DNA of 6,254 nt. It comes from WQUF01 sp031549885 (GTDB taxonomy: Bacteria; Bacillota; Clostridia; Clostridiales; Clostridiaceae). Where the stretch lies: contig JAVBPD010000060.1 in NCBI GenBank assembly GCA_031549885.1, positions 1-6,254 on the forward strand. Reading direction: 5' to 3'. The notes below the pieces were generated by a model. The model searched no databases. It was not told the DNA's origin and saw only the letters and a list, made by a program, of their open reading frames with translations. Shown one piece after another: positions 1 to 5,534 of this stretch (positions are counted from its first letter, which is position 1; every line of letters starts with the position of its first letter). The position numbers were made by a program, and so were the translations under genes.

Positions 1-31
1 AGATGGTATAAATTTAATATTTTAACAGTAT

Positions 32-73
32 GAAGCTACTCAAAATTTAAAAATAATAGAGTAGTTTTTTATT
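32..73 (+). terminator. Probable rho-independent terminator of an off-window gene
   Basis: Positions 32-41 pair with 59-68 in a stem of about 10 bp. The core CTACTC/GAGTAG is perfect, extended by A-T and two G-T pairs, with a 17-nt AT-rich loop. The right arm runs into a stretch of T (65-70). This is the usual form of an intrinsic terminator read on the plus strand, so it probably ends a gene lying left of the window. The loop is long and the stem only moderately stable, so it is weaker than the hairpin at 141-184. Confidence 0.45.
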
Positions 74-140
74 GTCTATTTTAATTACCATAAAAAGCCA
101 TCTACATTTCAGTACATAACATGGATGCTCCCTCTACCCC

Positions 141-186
141 AAAAACAGGAAACAAATGCTAGCATTGTATTGTTTCCTGTTTTTCT
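141..186. terminator. Strong hairpin, probable bidirectional terminator
   Basis: Positions 141-154 (AAAAACAGGAAACA) are a perfect inverted repeat of 171-184, giving a 14-bp stem that begins in A5 and ends in T5. It can therefore work as an intrinsic terminator on either strand. The 16-nt loop contains a second perfect palindrome, AATGCTAGCATT (155-166), which could form a nested stem or a cruciform. It lies upstream of the membrane-protein gene's promoter, so it isolates that gene from whatever lies to the left. Confidence 0.7.
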
Positions 187-203
187 TTATATTTAAACTT
201 TTC

Positions 204-234
204 TTGTCAATAAACCTAGCTCAGGTGTTATAAT
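204..234 (+). promoter_or_regulatory. Candidate sigma-A promoter of the membrane-protein gene
   Basis: TATAAT (229-234) is a consensus -10 box preceded by TG and one base (226-228), the extended -10 motif. A -35-like TTGTCA lies at 204-209. The spacer is 19 nt, longer than the ideal 17, but an extended -10 tolerates a poor -35. The implied transcript starts near 241 and leaves a leader of about 60 nt before the GTG at 304. AT-rich DNA yields such matches by chance, so this is a reasoned candidate only. Confidence 0.5.
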
Positions 235-270
235 AATATTAAAAGATCATAAAATTAAAGCTGTTTTTAA

Positions 271-290
271 TATTTAAATTTATTTAAATT
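271..290 (+). repeat. 10-bp tandem direct repeat in leader
   Basis: TATTTAAATT occurs twice in direct succession (271-280 and 281-290), immediately before the ribosome binding site of the membrane-protein gene. Each copy contains the palindrome ATTTAAAT. It could be a replication-slippage product, or an AT-rich unstructured leader that helps ribosome access. No function can be shown from the sequence. Confidence 0.6.
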
Positions 291-291
291 T

Positions 292-297
292 GGAGGG
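292..297 (+). promoter_or_regulatory. Ribosome binding site deciding the GTG start at 304
   Basis: GGAGGG at 292-297 stands 6 nt before GTG 304, an ideal spacing. This fixes the non-ATG start: the next in-frame ATG is codon 8 and lies inside the first hydrophobic segment. Confidence 0.8.
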
Positions 298-303
298 TTT
301 TAG

Positions 304-834
304 GTGAAAAAAATATTTATTGGTATGTTGCTTGTTTTTTTGAACTTTGATATAAATATTGGCTCCATAAAAATTGGTTTAATCCCTAGTTTTTTAGGCT
401 ATATCTATATGTTTAACGGTTTATCGGAAATCAAATACCTTAGTGATAAATTTTTAAAAACAATGCCTTACGTCAAAGTTATGGCAATATATTCTGTTAT
501 CCTTTATGCAATGGATTTATTATCTATTTCTCATTTGATTCCACAGCCTATTAGTTTTATATTAGGTTTAGCCTCTACAGTCCTTTCTTTCTTTATTTCA
601 TACAGCATTATAATGGGTATTAAAGATATTGAAATCTTAAAAATGCAAGATTTAAATTCAGACAAGCTATATTCAACTTGGAAATTGCTTGTAATATTTA
701 CGTCCATGACATTTTTATCTTATGTCTTTCCAGCATTAGCACTTATTTTTATAATGATTAGCTTTATAATTGTAATTTACTATTTATACATTTTTAATAT
801 AACAAAAAATCTTTTCTATGAGAAAATAATCTAA
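304..834 (+). CDS. Small multi-pass membrane protein, function unknown
   Basis: This is an integral membrane protein of 176 residues starting at GTG, with GGAGGG 6 nt upstream. Hydrophobic stretches at roughly residues 2-14, 22-40, 58-76, 83-106, 127-141 and 143-164 suggest about five or six membrane passes. Short charged connectors lie between them: a K/D-rich one at about 42-57 and one at about 107-126. The N-terminal pattern (a hydrophobic helix, then D-I-N-I-G-S and G-L-I-P-S-F-L-G-Y) resembles small uncharacterised membrane proteins that I recall from clostridial genomes. I cannot name the family with certainty, and no catalytic or binding motif is visible. The gene stands alone between its own candidate promoter and a terminator shared with the opposite strand. 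Its codon use is as AT-rich as its neighbours, so nothing marks it as newly acquired. Confidence 0.8.
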   Translation: MKKIFIGMLLVFLNFDINIGSIKIGLIPSFLGYIYMFNGLSEIKYLSDKFLKTMPYVKVMAIYSVILYAMDLLSISHLIPQPISFILGLASTVLSFFISYSIIMGIKDIEILKMQDLNSDKLYSTWKLLVIFTSMTFLSYVFPALALIFIMISFIIVIYYLYIFNITKNLFYEKII

Positions 835-840
835 CATTCA

Positions 841-870
841 AAAAGGGCTTTACTCTCATTAAGCCCTTTT
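841..870. terminator. Bidirectional terminator between convergent genes
   Basis: AAAAGGGCTT (841-850) and AAGCCCTTTT (861-870) are a perfect 10-bp inverted repeat with a 10-nt loop. The outer A4/T4 gives a T-run on whichever strand is read. It lies just after the membrane-protein stop (834) and touches the last base of the acetyltransferase stop codon (872-870), so one compact element ends both converging transcripts. Confidence 0.85.
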
Positions 871-1451
871 CAAATTAAATTTAAACCAACGCTTTTTAAC
901 AATTCAATGCTTTGTGCATATTTATCATTTGGATAAATATATAAATTTTTTTCACTTGTTATATAAAATCCCATTTTCATATACATCCTTATAGCCACAT
1001 GGCTCCATGTCTGCGTATGTAAATAAAAATCCCTATCCCCTTCAATGTCCTTCATTAATTTTATAGCTTTTGAAATCAAAGCATTACCTAATCCTAAACC
1101 TTGATAATTAGGATGTACAGCAACCATACGAAGCCATGGGTCACGCCTAACGCCTGTATAAGCATACCATGCTGTAGCTGTGGCGACTTTCTCCCCTTCA
1201 TCAGTTTCTATAAAAATACATCTACGCTTTAATTCTGACAAAAAAGGTAAATATTCTTCTTGAAAACAAATTAACGCATCCATTTCATCATTAAATCCCA
1301 AAACAGCAGCTTCAATTTTTGCCCAAGTCTTTTCATCTCCACTTTTAAAATATGAAAATTTAAATCCTTCTGGCAAATTAAATTCTGGAATTGGTGTACA
1401 AGCTTTTCTGTGCATCAATACATCAATACACGGTATACTTTTATCCATCAT
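870..1451 (-). CDS. GNAT-family N-acetyltransferase
   Basis: This is a probable cytoplasmic acetyltransferase of the GNAT superfamily, which moves the acetyl group of acetyl-CoA onto an amine. The protein is 193 residues, normal for a single GNAT domain plus an N-terminal extension. The acetyl-CoA loop is clear at about residues 110-122: V-A-V-H-P-N-Y followed by Q-G-L-G-L-G, fitting the family pattern Q/R-x-x-G-x-G/A. A later block (145-162) contains H-T-Q-T-W, a Tyr at 157 in the place of the usual GNAT general acid, and M-G-F, a common ending of that motif. The open frame reaches TTG at 1460, but that codon abuts the AGGAG ribosome binding site (1465-1461). ATG 1451, 9 nt away, is therefore the better start. 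The gene lies 25 nt after the immunity-like gene and is probably co-transcribed with it. The substrate cannot be deduced. Confidence 0.85.
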   Translation of the reverse strand: MMDKSIPCIDVLMHRKACTPIPEFNLPEGFKFSYFKSGDEKTWAKIEAAVLGFNDEMDALICFQEEYLPFLSELKRRCIFIETDEGEKVATATAWYAYTGVRRDPWLRMVAVHPNYQGLGLGNALISKAIKLMKDIEGDRDFYLHTQTWSHVAIRMYMKMGFYITSEKNLYIYPNDKYAQSIELLKSVGLNLI

Positions 1452-1460
1452 AAAGATCAA

Positions 1461-1465
1461 CTCCT
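1461..1465 (-). promoter_or_regulatory. Ribosome binding site of the acetyltransferase
   Basis: On the minus strand AGGAG occupies 1465-1461. It is 9 nt from ATG 1451 but 0 nt from TTG 1460. This spacing rules out the longer reading that starts at TTG. Confidence 0.7.
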
Positions 1466-1476
1466 ACAAATATTTA

Positions 1477-1968
1477 TCATACCTTTTCCATCAGTTCAAT
1501 TTGCAATTCTCTCTCTTCTCTAACTTTATCAAGATTTTTTGGATACATAAGATTGACAATTACTACTGTGTATTCTGACGCAACTAACGCATGCCATCTG
1601 ACATGTGGCGTTGCTGCAATTTGCCCCATGGCTCGCAGCGCTTTTACCTTTATTATATTTTTTTCTTCACGAGCAAGGCTGTTTATCATACCAGCAACTT
1701 CCAAAGCATCTTGAAATTTTGCTTCTTTATTTTGCCATTTTTCACTTATAGTAAAACACTCTTCAATGACTTTTAAGCGCTGGATTCCACTTACATCTAA
1801 AATATGCTCAGCAAGTAAAAGGGCATATTTAGACATTTCTATATGTGTTTTCAGCTCACTAAGTGTAATCAACTTATTTTTAAGCTCTGGAATATCGTCT
1901 ATTTTTCGAATCAGCCTTGAATTAGCATATTTCATAAAGTCAAAGCCATTTTTAATAATTTTACCCAT
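1477..1968 (-). CDS. Imm-5-like putative immunity protein
   Basis: This is a predicted soluble, mostly helical protein of 163 residues with no signal peptide or membrane segment. The C-terminal part (about 110-143) reads A-L-R-A-M-G-Q-I-A-A-T-P-H-V, then W-H-A, a second Ala-containing helix and Y-x-V. This resembles the A-x-G-x-A-x-A-T-A-H-x-x-x-H-A signature I recall from proteins annotated as Imm-5-like putative immunity proteins, in which two His residues are conserved (here His122 and His126). The charged tail, E-R-E-L-Q-I, also fits. That family was named by association with polymorphic toxins, but many members stand away from any toxin and their activity is not established. The start is ATG 1968, 4 nt after GGAAGG (1978-1973); the frame extends to TTG 1980, which has no ribosome binding site. 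A strong hairpin ends 2 nt before the ribosome binding site. The family assignment is from memory of its pattern, while the coding call is firm. Confidence 0.65.
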   Translation of the reverse strand: MGKIIKNGFDFMKYANSRLIRKIDDIPELKNKLITLSELKTHIEMSKYALLLAEHILDVSGIQRLKVIEECFTISEKWQNKEAKFQDALEVAGMINSLAREEKNIIKVKALRAMGQIAATPHVRWHALVASEYTVVIVNLMYPKNLDKVREERELQIELMEKV

Positions 1969-1972
1969 ATTA

Positions 1973-1978
1973 CCTTCC
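1973..1978 (-). promoter_or_regulatory. Ribosome binding site of the immunity-like gene
   Basis: GGAAGG (minus strand, 1978-1973) lies 4 nt before ATG 1968 and overlaps the alternative TTG 1980 reading, which makes ATG 1968 the likely start. It sits directly after the 1981-2014 hairpin and its T-run, so folding of that hairpin or transcription past it may affect access to this site. Confidence 0.55.
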
Positions 1979-2014
1979 AAAAATGGGATATTTATTAAGC
2001 TAAATATCCCATTT
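1979..2014 (-). terminator. Strong hairpin ending the surface-protein operon
   Basis: On the minus strand AAATGGGATATTTA (2014-2001) pairs perfectly with TAAATATCCCATTT (1994-1981) around a 6-nt loop. The right arm's terminal T-run extends to five T (1983-1979). It begins 13 nt after the stop codon of the 953-residue gene, the normal place for an intrinsic terminator. The stem is A-T rich at both ends and the T-run is short, so readthrough into the immunity-like gene is quite possible. It may also act as a leader hairpin if the candidate promoter at 2035-2043 is used. Confidence 0.7.
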
Positions 2015-2027
2015 GCTTTCTTAAAGT

Positions 2028-4889
2028 TTATTCTATTATACCAAAATCGTTAGTGTAATAATCTATATTATTGTCTATATTATAATCTATTTGTTTAATA
2101 TATATTGTAATCCAATATTCATCTAAATTACTATAATCTAAAAATATAAAACCACTTGTACTACCTGGCTCTGTCTCATGAGGTGAGTTTATAGATGTTA
2201 TGGTATGACCTTCATATTTATAATGTTGAGGAACGATGAAATCTATTGTATATCCCTCATATGCTGTAGGATCTGCTGTAGGATCTACTGATAATTTAAA
2301 ATCACTAAATGGAGGATTATCTTGAATTCTACCGCTATTTGTATTTATATTGCTTGTAAAATTTATAAGTGAAGTATCAGTTAATTTTACATTATTTAAC
2401 CTCATATATCCCATGACAGGAAGCTCTACTTCGTTTTTATAATTATAATCCACAACAACTTGCCTAATATGGACTATCTTACCTATTACATCAAGAAGCT
2501 TAGAATCTGTTAAAAAACGTCCATCTGGCAATACCCATGAATAAGAAATAGCAAATTTTTTATCACCATAGTATGCAGGTATAGGATTTTGCTTTTCTCC
2601 ATTAAATATATTCTTTACCCTAGGAGAAGTATCAAAATAATCATAAATCCTATTAAGTTCATCTTCAATATATGGAGAGTTTGTTGTGTAAACTGGGGCT
2701 AAACCATTTTCAACTAAAAGCCTAGCATACTCACCTACTTTGGGAGTAATGGTTTCTAATCTCAATATATGCTTATTTAGTCCTAAGGCAGTCGAATCAA
2801 TGAGAGTTACATCCTCCCAATTATTATAAGAATCTCCTACATATCTAACCTTATTATTCCCTGCAATTAAGGATTTTGTAGGAATAATCCGTAACGGTCG
2901 AATACCAATAGCTGTAACACCCATTTCAGTTACAGTATTCTTTGCAAATATCCATTCGATACCAACAGTATAAACACTAGCAAAGAAACTATCTGGACTA
3001 AGTTCTAAAATATGTTTATCTTTTTGAACAGCTCCAAAAGTTCCTTGATTTGTCCATTTTAAATCATAATTATCATTCTTTGAAAGAGGAAAGTCTAATG
3101 TAATATCTCTTACAGTATCATAAGCAGTATCTGGTATTGAAATATCATAATCCCATGAGCTTAATATAGGAGTTGAAACACTTGCTCCAGAATAAGCTTT
3201 AGCTAATACTTTATCATACGGGTTAGAAAAGCCAGACATGCTAGTATCCGCAAATACTTTTAATTGAGGGTATAAATTATCTTCAAACGTCCATACATTA
3301 GGGTCAAATCCAGCTAACTCATAATGTACCATTTTTTGAGTACCTTCTCCTTTTTTGCTATTTGTAAGAAGACCTTTTATACCAGGAACAACTTTGTCAG
3401 GGCCAGATGCCCATCCACGCATTGCTGAAGTTTGCTTATCATAATAACAATTGGTAAAGATGTCTTTTTTGGTTCCACTGTTAACCCCAAAAAAACCGCC
3501 TACATCAAGATAAGAAGTTCTATTATCACTTACATCGGTATCAAGAGAACCAACCTCGCCCACTGCATAACAGTTTGTAAATGTAGCCGGAAACTTAATT
3601 TCACCAACAAATCCTCCTTGTTTTAATCCACCATTTTGCATGCCAACGATGACAGTGGAATAGCAATTAATAAATTGTGAGTAAGGCGCATCATATCCTT
3701 CACGTGCTGATGCTAACCCTTGAAAACCACCTAATGTTTCAAAACCTTCAACTGCACCGGAGGCAAAGCAGTTTTTGTATGTTGTTCGCCCACTATATCC
3801 TTCAAATCCACCTATCTGGGATGCACCAAGCACTCTATTGTTAGCAAAACAGTTCGTCACATCACATCTATAATCATTACAAGAAATAAACCCTCCAGAA
3901 TGGCCACCTATAGCAACTACTGTACCACCAATAGCATAACAATTTGAGATATGAGCATTGTTAGGAATTGCTACAAAACCTCCTACATGATTTACACCAT
4001 ATACATCTGTGTTTTTAACATTGCAATTATCTAAGGTAGAGGCAGTAGCCCCATCAAAACGACTTACAAATGGTGCTGTATTTTGCCCTACACTAGTAGT
4101 CTCATTAAAAAAGAGTGAATCCTCAATGCATACGTTTCTTGCTGTTGTACCTCTGAAATTTAAAAATATCGATGATGATTTATCTCCGTCCTTTATACTA
4201 CACACACATTTAACTGTTTTAAAGGTAATATCTTTGATAACGCTGCCGTCTAGGAAATAATCATACATTAAACTGGTCTCAAGTCCTAGATTATAAATAG
4301 TTTTTCCATTGCCATCAATGATAGCAGTGGCCTTATTATTAGGACTAGCTCCAACTCTGCCCCAATTGTGATTATAACCATTTAAATCGATATCTCTCAT
4401 AAGCTTGATTGTATACTGGGTAGTTGTATTCAATTTTTGAAATGCATACCTAAGTTGCTGCCCTGTCCAGACTTCATAAGTATTGGTTGCGCCATTTAAC
4501 CAAGGTCGCATACTTTCATTGCCAGAAAGGCTTGGAGCAATATTGTCAGGGGCAACTTGAGCACCAGATGCAGCTCCGTTCCAAAGTGGAAGTTTCTTAT
4601 CTGTATCTGTCCACTTGAAACTATCACGGCACTCTTTCCATTCAGTATTTAAATAATCAATCCAGCTACCAAGAACCGATTTTGTAGTCATATATTCGTT
4701 ATAAGTGCTTACATTTTCTCGAGTACGAGCTTTGTTCATAGTTGCATCCATAGCATCGTTATTTGTTCCTCCAAGAGGTGGTGGAGGTTCTGCATCAGTA
4801 CTTATTGTGAAAACTTGCATAGAAAGTATGAATAAAAAAATAGATATTATAACCAAAAATTTTTTTTTATTTGTTGTAACCTTTCTCAC
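2028..4889 (-). CDS. Exported GLUG-repeat beta-helix surface protein
   Basis: This is a predicted secreted or surface protein of 953 residues. An N-terminal signal peptide is clear: a basic region to residue 10, a hydrophobic core at about 11-29, and probable cleavage near T-D-A (31-33) ahead of E-P-P-P-P. Residues about 137-225 resemble the entry strands of a right-handed beta-helix, with D-I-D-L-N-G and I-D-G-N-G-K-T-I. Residues 288-484 hold seven repeats beginning N-C-Y, N-C-F or N-C-N (Cys 289, 317, 347, 374, 409, 440, 481). The first six run into G-G-F-x-G-like turns, the GLUG-motif pattern. The region closes with Y-Y-D-K and Y-P-Q-L (540-543), as in other GLUG adhesin-like proteins. Residues 550-953 are not recognised but look beta-rich. 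There is no LPXTG motif or C-terminal anchor helix, so attachment to the cell is unexplained. The GTG start (4889) overlaps the ribosome binding site, and the preceding gene ends 3 nt upstream, so translation is probably coupled. A role in adhesion or matrix is inferred. Confidence 0.8.
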   Translation of the reverse strand: MRKVTTNKKKFLVIISIFLFILSMQVFTISTDAEPPPPLGGTNNDAMDATMNKARTRENVSTYNEYMTTKSVLGSWIDYLNTEWKECRDSFKWTDTDKKLPLWNGAASGAQVAPDNIAPSLSGNESMRPWLNGATNTYEVWTGQQLRYAFQKLNTTTQYTIKLMRDIDLNGYNHNWGRVGASPNNKATAIIDGNGKTIYNLGLETSLMYDYFLDGSVIKDITFKTVKCVCSIKDGDKSSSIFLNFRGTTARNVCIEDSLFFNETTSVGQNTAPFVSRFDGATASTLDNCNVKNTDVYGVNHVGGFVAIPNNAHISNCYAIGGTVVAIGGHSGGFISCNDYRCDVTNCFANNRVLGASQIGGFEGYSGRTTYKNCFASGAVEGFETLGGFQGLASAREGYDAPYSQFINCYSTVIVGMQNGGLKQGGFVGEIKFPATFTNCYAVGEVGSLDTDVSDNRTSYLDVGGFFGVNSGTKKDIFTNCYYDKQTSAMRGWASGPDKVVPGIKGLLTNSKKGEGTQKMVHYELAGFDPNVWTFEDNLYPQLKVFADTSMSGFSNPYDKVLAKAYSGASVSTPILSSWDYDISIPDTAYDTVRDITLDFPLSKNDNYDLKWTNQGTFGAVQKDKHILELSPDSFFASVYTVGIEWIFAKNTVTEMGVTAIGIRPLRIIPTKSLIAGNNKVRYVGDSYNNWEDVTLIDSTALGLNKHILRLETITPKVGEYARLLVENGLAPVYTTNSPYIEDELNRIYDYFDTSPRVKNIFNGEKQNPIPAYYGDKKFAISYSWVLPDGRFLTDSKLLDVIGKIVHIRQVVVDYNYKNEVELPVMGYMRLNNVKLTDTSLINFTSNINTNSGRIQDNPPFSDFKLSVDPTADPTAYEGYTIDFIVPQHYKYEGHTITSINSPHETEPGSTSGFIFLDYSNLDEYWITIYIKQIDYNIDNNIDYYTNDFGIIE
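2035..2043 (-). promoter_or_regulatory. Candidate extended -10 promoter inside the end of the GLUG gene
   Basis: The minus strand reads TGG-TATAAT at 2043-2035, a full extended -10 consensus, within the last codons of the 953-residue gene. No convincing -35 box is seen about 17 nt upstream. Transcription would start near 2028, giving a leader of about 60 nt that contains the 1981-2014 hairpin. It is the only good place for a promoter dedicated to the immunity-like and acetyltransferase genes. In DNA this AT-rich a chance match remains possible. Confidence 0.35.
2263..2286 (-). repeat. Perfect 12-bp tandem duplication coding DPTA twice
   Basis: Two identical adjacent 12-bp copies (2263-2274 and 2275-2286) encode D-P-T-A-D-P-T-A at about residues 869-876 of the GLUG protein. 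Being a multiple of three, the duplication keeps the frame. The perfect identity suggests a recent slippage event or a spot of length variation between strains. Confidence 0.75.
3436..4028 (-). repeat. Seven-copy Asn-Cys/GLUG-like protein repeat
   Basis: The codons for residues 288-485 of the GLUG protein encode seven divergent repeats of about 27-41 residues. Each opens with N-C followed by Y, F or N, and the first six reach a G-G-F-x-G/S/A turn (for example H-V-G-G-F-V-A, S-G-G-F-I-S, I-G-G-F-E-G, D-V-G-G-F-F-G). The Cys-to-Cys spacings are 28, 30, 27, 35, 31 and 41 residues. Repetition is seen at protein level and not as identical DNA, so the array is old. In a beta-helix these cysteines would stack on one face. 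Confidence 0.75.
4012..4633 (-). other. N-terminal beta-helix entry region of the GLUG protein
   Basis: These are codons for about residues 86-293 of the 953-residue protein. The pattern T-Y-E-V-W-T-G-Q-Q-L, then I-K-L-M-R-D-I-D-L-N-G, N-W-G-R-V-G and I-D-G-N-G-K-T-I-Y-N-L is typical of the first coils of pectate-lyase-like beta-helices that precede GLUG repeats. A rung with C-I-E-D (Cys254) looks like a divergent copy of the later Asn-Cys repeats. The boundaries are approximate. Confidence 0.5.
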
Positions 4890-4894
4890 CTCCT
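4885..4894 (-). promoter_or_regulatory. Shine-Dalgarno overlapping the GTG start of the GLUG gene
   Basis: The minus strand reads AGGAGGTGAG from 4894 to 4885, almost the full anti-16S complement. The GTG used as start (4889-4887) lies inside it. No ATG, GTG or TTG occurs in the usual 5-10 nt window downstream; the next in-frame candidate is TTG at 4856. The site also overlaps the last two bases of the TAG stop of the preceding gene (4895-4893), pointing to coupled reinitiation or an unusual start. Confidence 0.6.
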
Positions 4895-5534
4895 AATCTA
4901 TTGCTTTTGTCTTAAGCACATCGTCTATTTTTTTCAAATCCTCATCTAATGGCGAAATATTATTCCACCAAACATCCCTATAGGAATATTTTAAAGCTCT
5001 TATTGCTTCTACCTTAATTTGAATTATTAAATTTGCATCTTTATAATCATCAGATAATCCATCTCTAAGCTTTATATTAGTAAACAAATATGGATCTGCA
5101 ATCTCATCAGGCTTAAGCAAATCAAGATAATAATAATAATCATCTTGATCTTTAAGCCACTTACCTTCAGGATTTGTTACGCTATCATAAAGCTCGATAT
5201 TTGCTAAAAGTTCCTGTCCTATTTTAACTTGAAGAGGTGCCCCTTCTAACATCATCACAGGTTGAACTAAAATACGAACAAATGCAGAGTATGTTCCATA
5301 ATTTTTTGCTGATACTTTTTTATTCTCAGATGGATTCCAAGGATCACTTGGATCAAAAACATCAATTATCCCAACATAAAAATTTAATTTGTCGGCACTA
5401 AATCTATTAGTTGTTACATCATTTGATACAAACCATGAATATGTATTATTAATTACCAAATTCATTGAAGAAACTAGTGTCATAATAAAAAACAATAGTT
5501 TTAAATTTACTTTTCTCTTGCTAAGACGAGACAC
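4893..5534 (-). CDS. TasA/CalY-like secreted protein with SipW-type signal peptide
   Basis: This is a predicted extracellular subunit of 213 residues, related to the TasA/camelysin (CalY) group, members of which form biofilm matrix fibres after cleavage by a SipW-type signal peptidase. The N-terminus is basic (R-L-S-K-R-K), followed by a hydrophobic core (about 11-28). It ends in T-Y-S-W-F with D-V-T-T-N-R-F-S-A-D downstream, matching the family's T-x-A-W/Y-F and T-N-x-F-x-A-G pattern. A central strand, A-F-V-R-I-L-V (84-90), fits the family's x-x-V-R-V strand. Then come G-K-W (124-126), D-D-Y-Y-Y-Y (131-136), a L-L-K-P turn, F-T-N-I-K-L, and I-K-V-E-A-I-R-A (173-180), again typical. The start is GTG 5534 with a GGAAG-type ribosome binding site about 9 nt upstream. 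The gene follows another family member by 60 nt and precedes the GLUG gene by 3 nt. The family is well supported; fibre formation is inferred. Confidence 0.8.
   Translation of the reverse strand: MSRLSKRKVNLKLLFFIMTLVSSMNLVINNTYSWFVSNDVTTNRFSADKLNFYVGIIDVFDPSDPWNPSENKKVSAKNYGTYSAFVRILVQPVMMLEGAPLQVKIGQELLANIELYDSVTNPEGKWLKDQDDYYYYLDLLKPDEIADPYLFTNIKLRDGLSDDYKDANLIIQIKVEAIRALKYSYRDVWWNNISPLDEDLKKIDDVLKTKAID

Noticed and set aside
121..162. A 13-codon open frame starting at ATG 121 and ending at TAG 160-162.
   Set aside because: It has no ribosome binding site and its end overlaps the arm and loop of the strong hairpin; it is too short to support as a gene.
1..303. Riboswitch or T-box leader upstream of the membrane-protein gene.
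   Set aside because: The hairpins lie upstream of the candidate promoter, and the roughly 60-nt leader has no conserved riboswitch or T-box motif that I can recognise.
1452..1460. TTG 1460 as start of the acetyltransferase.
   Set aside because: The AGGAG site abuts it with no spacing, whereas ATG 1451 is correctly spaced.
1969..1980. TTG 1980 as start of the immunity-like gene.
   Set aside because: The TTG codon overlaps the GGAAGG site and has only the hairpin upstream; ATG 1968 is better.
1591..2053. Plus-strand open frames opposite the immunity-like gene.
   Set aside because: They lie antisense to a gene with a good start and family pattern, have no ribosome binding site, and their Phe/Ser/Cys-rich products look like reverse-strand noise.
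3436..4028. Possible CRISPR-like or DNA-level repeat array in the GLUG gene.
   Set aside because: The repetition exists only in the protein; the DNA copies are divergent and unequal in spacing.
3432..4896. Three plus-strand open frames of 63-83 codons opposite the GLUG gene.
   Set aside because: All are antisense shadows of the continuous 953-codon reading frame, without ribosome binding sites or recognisable protein features.
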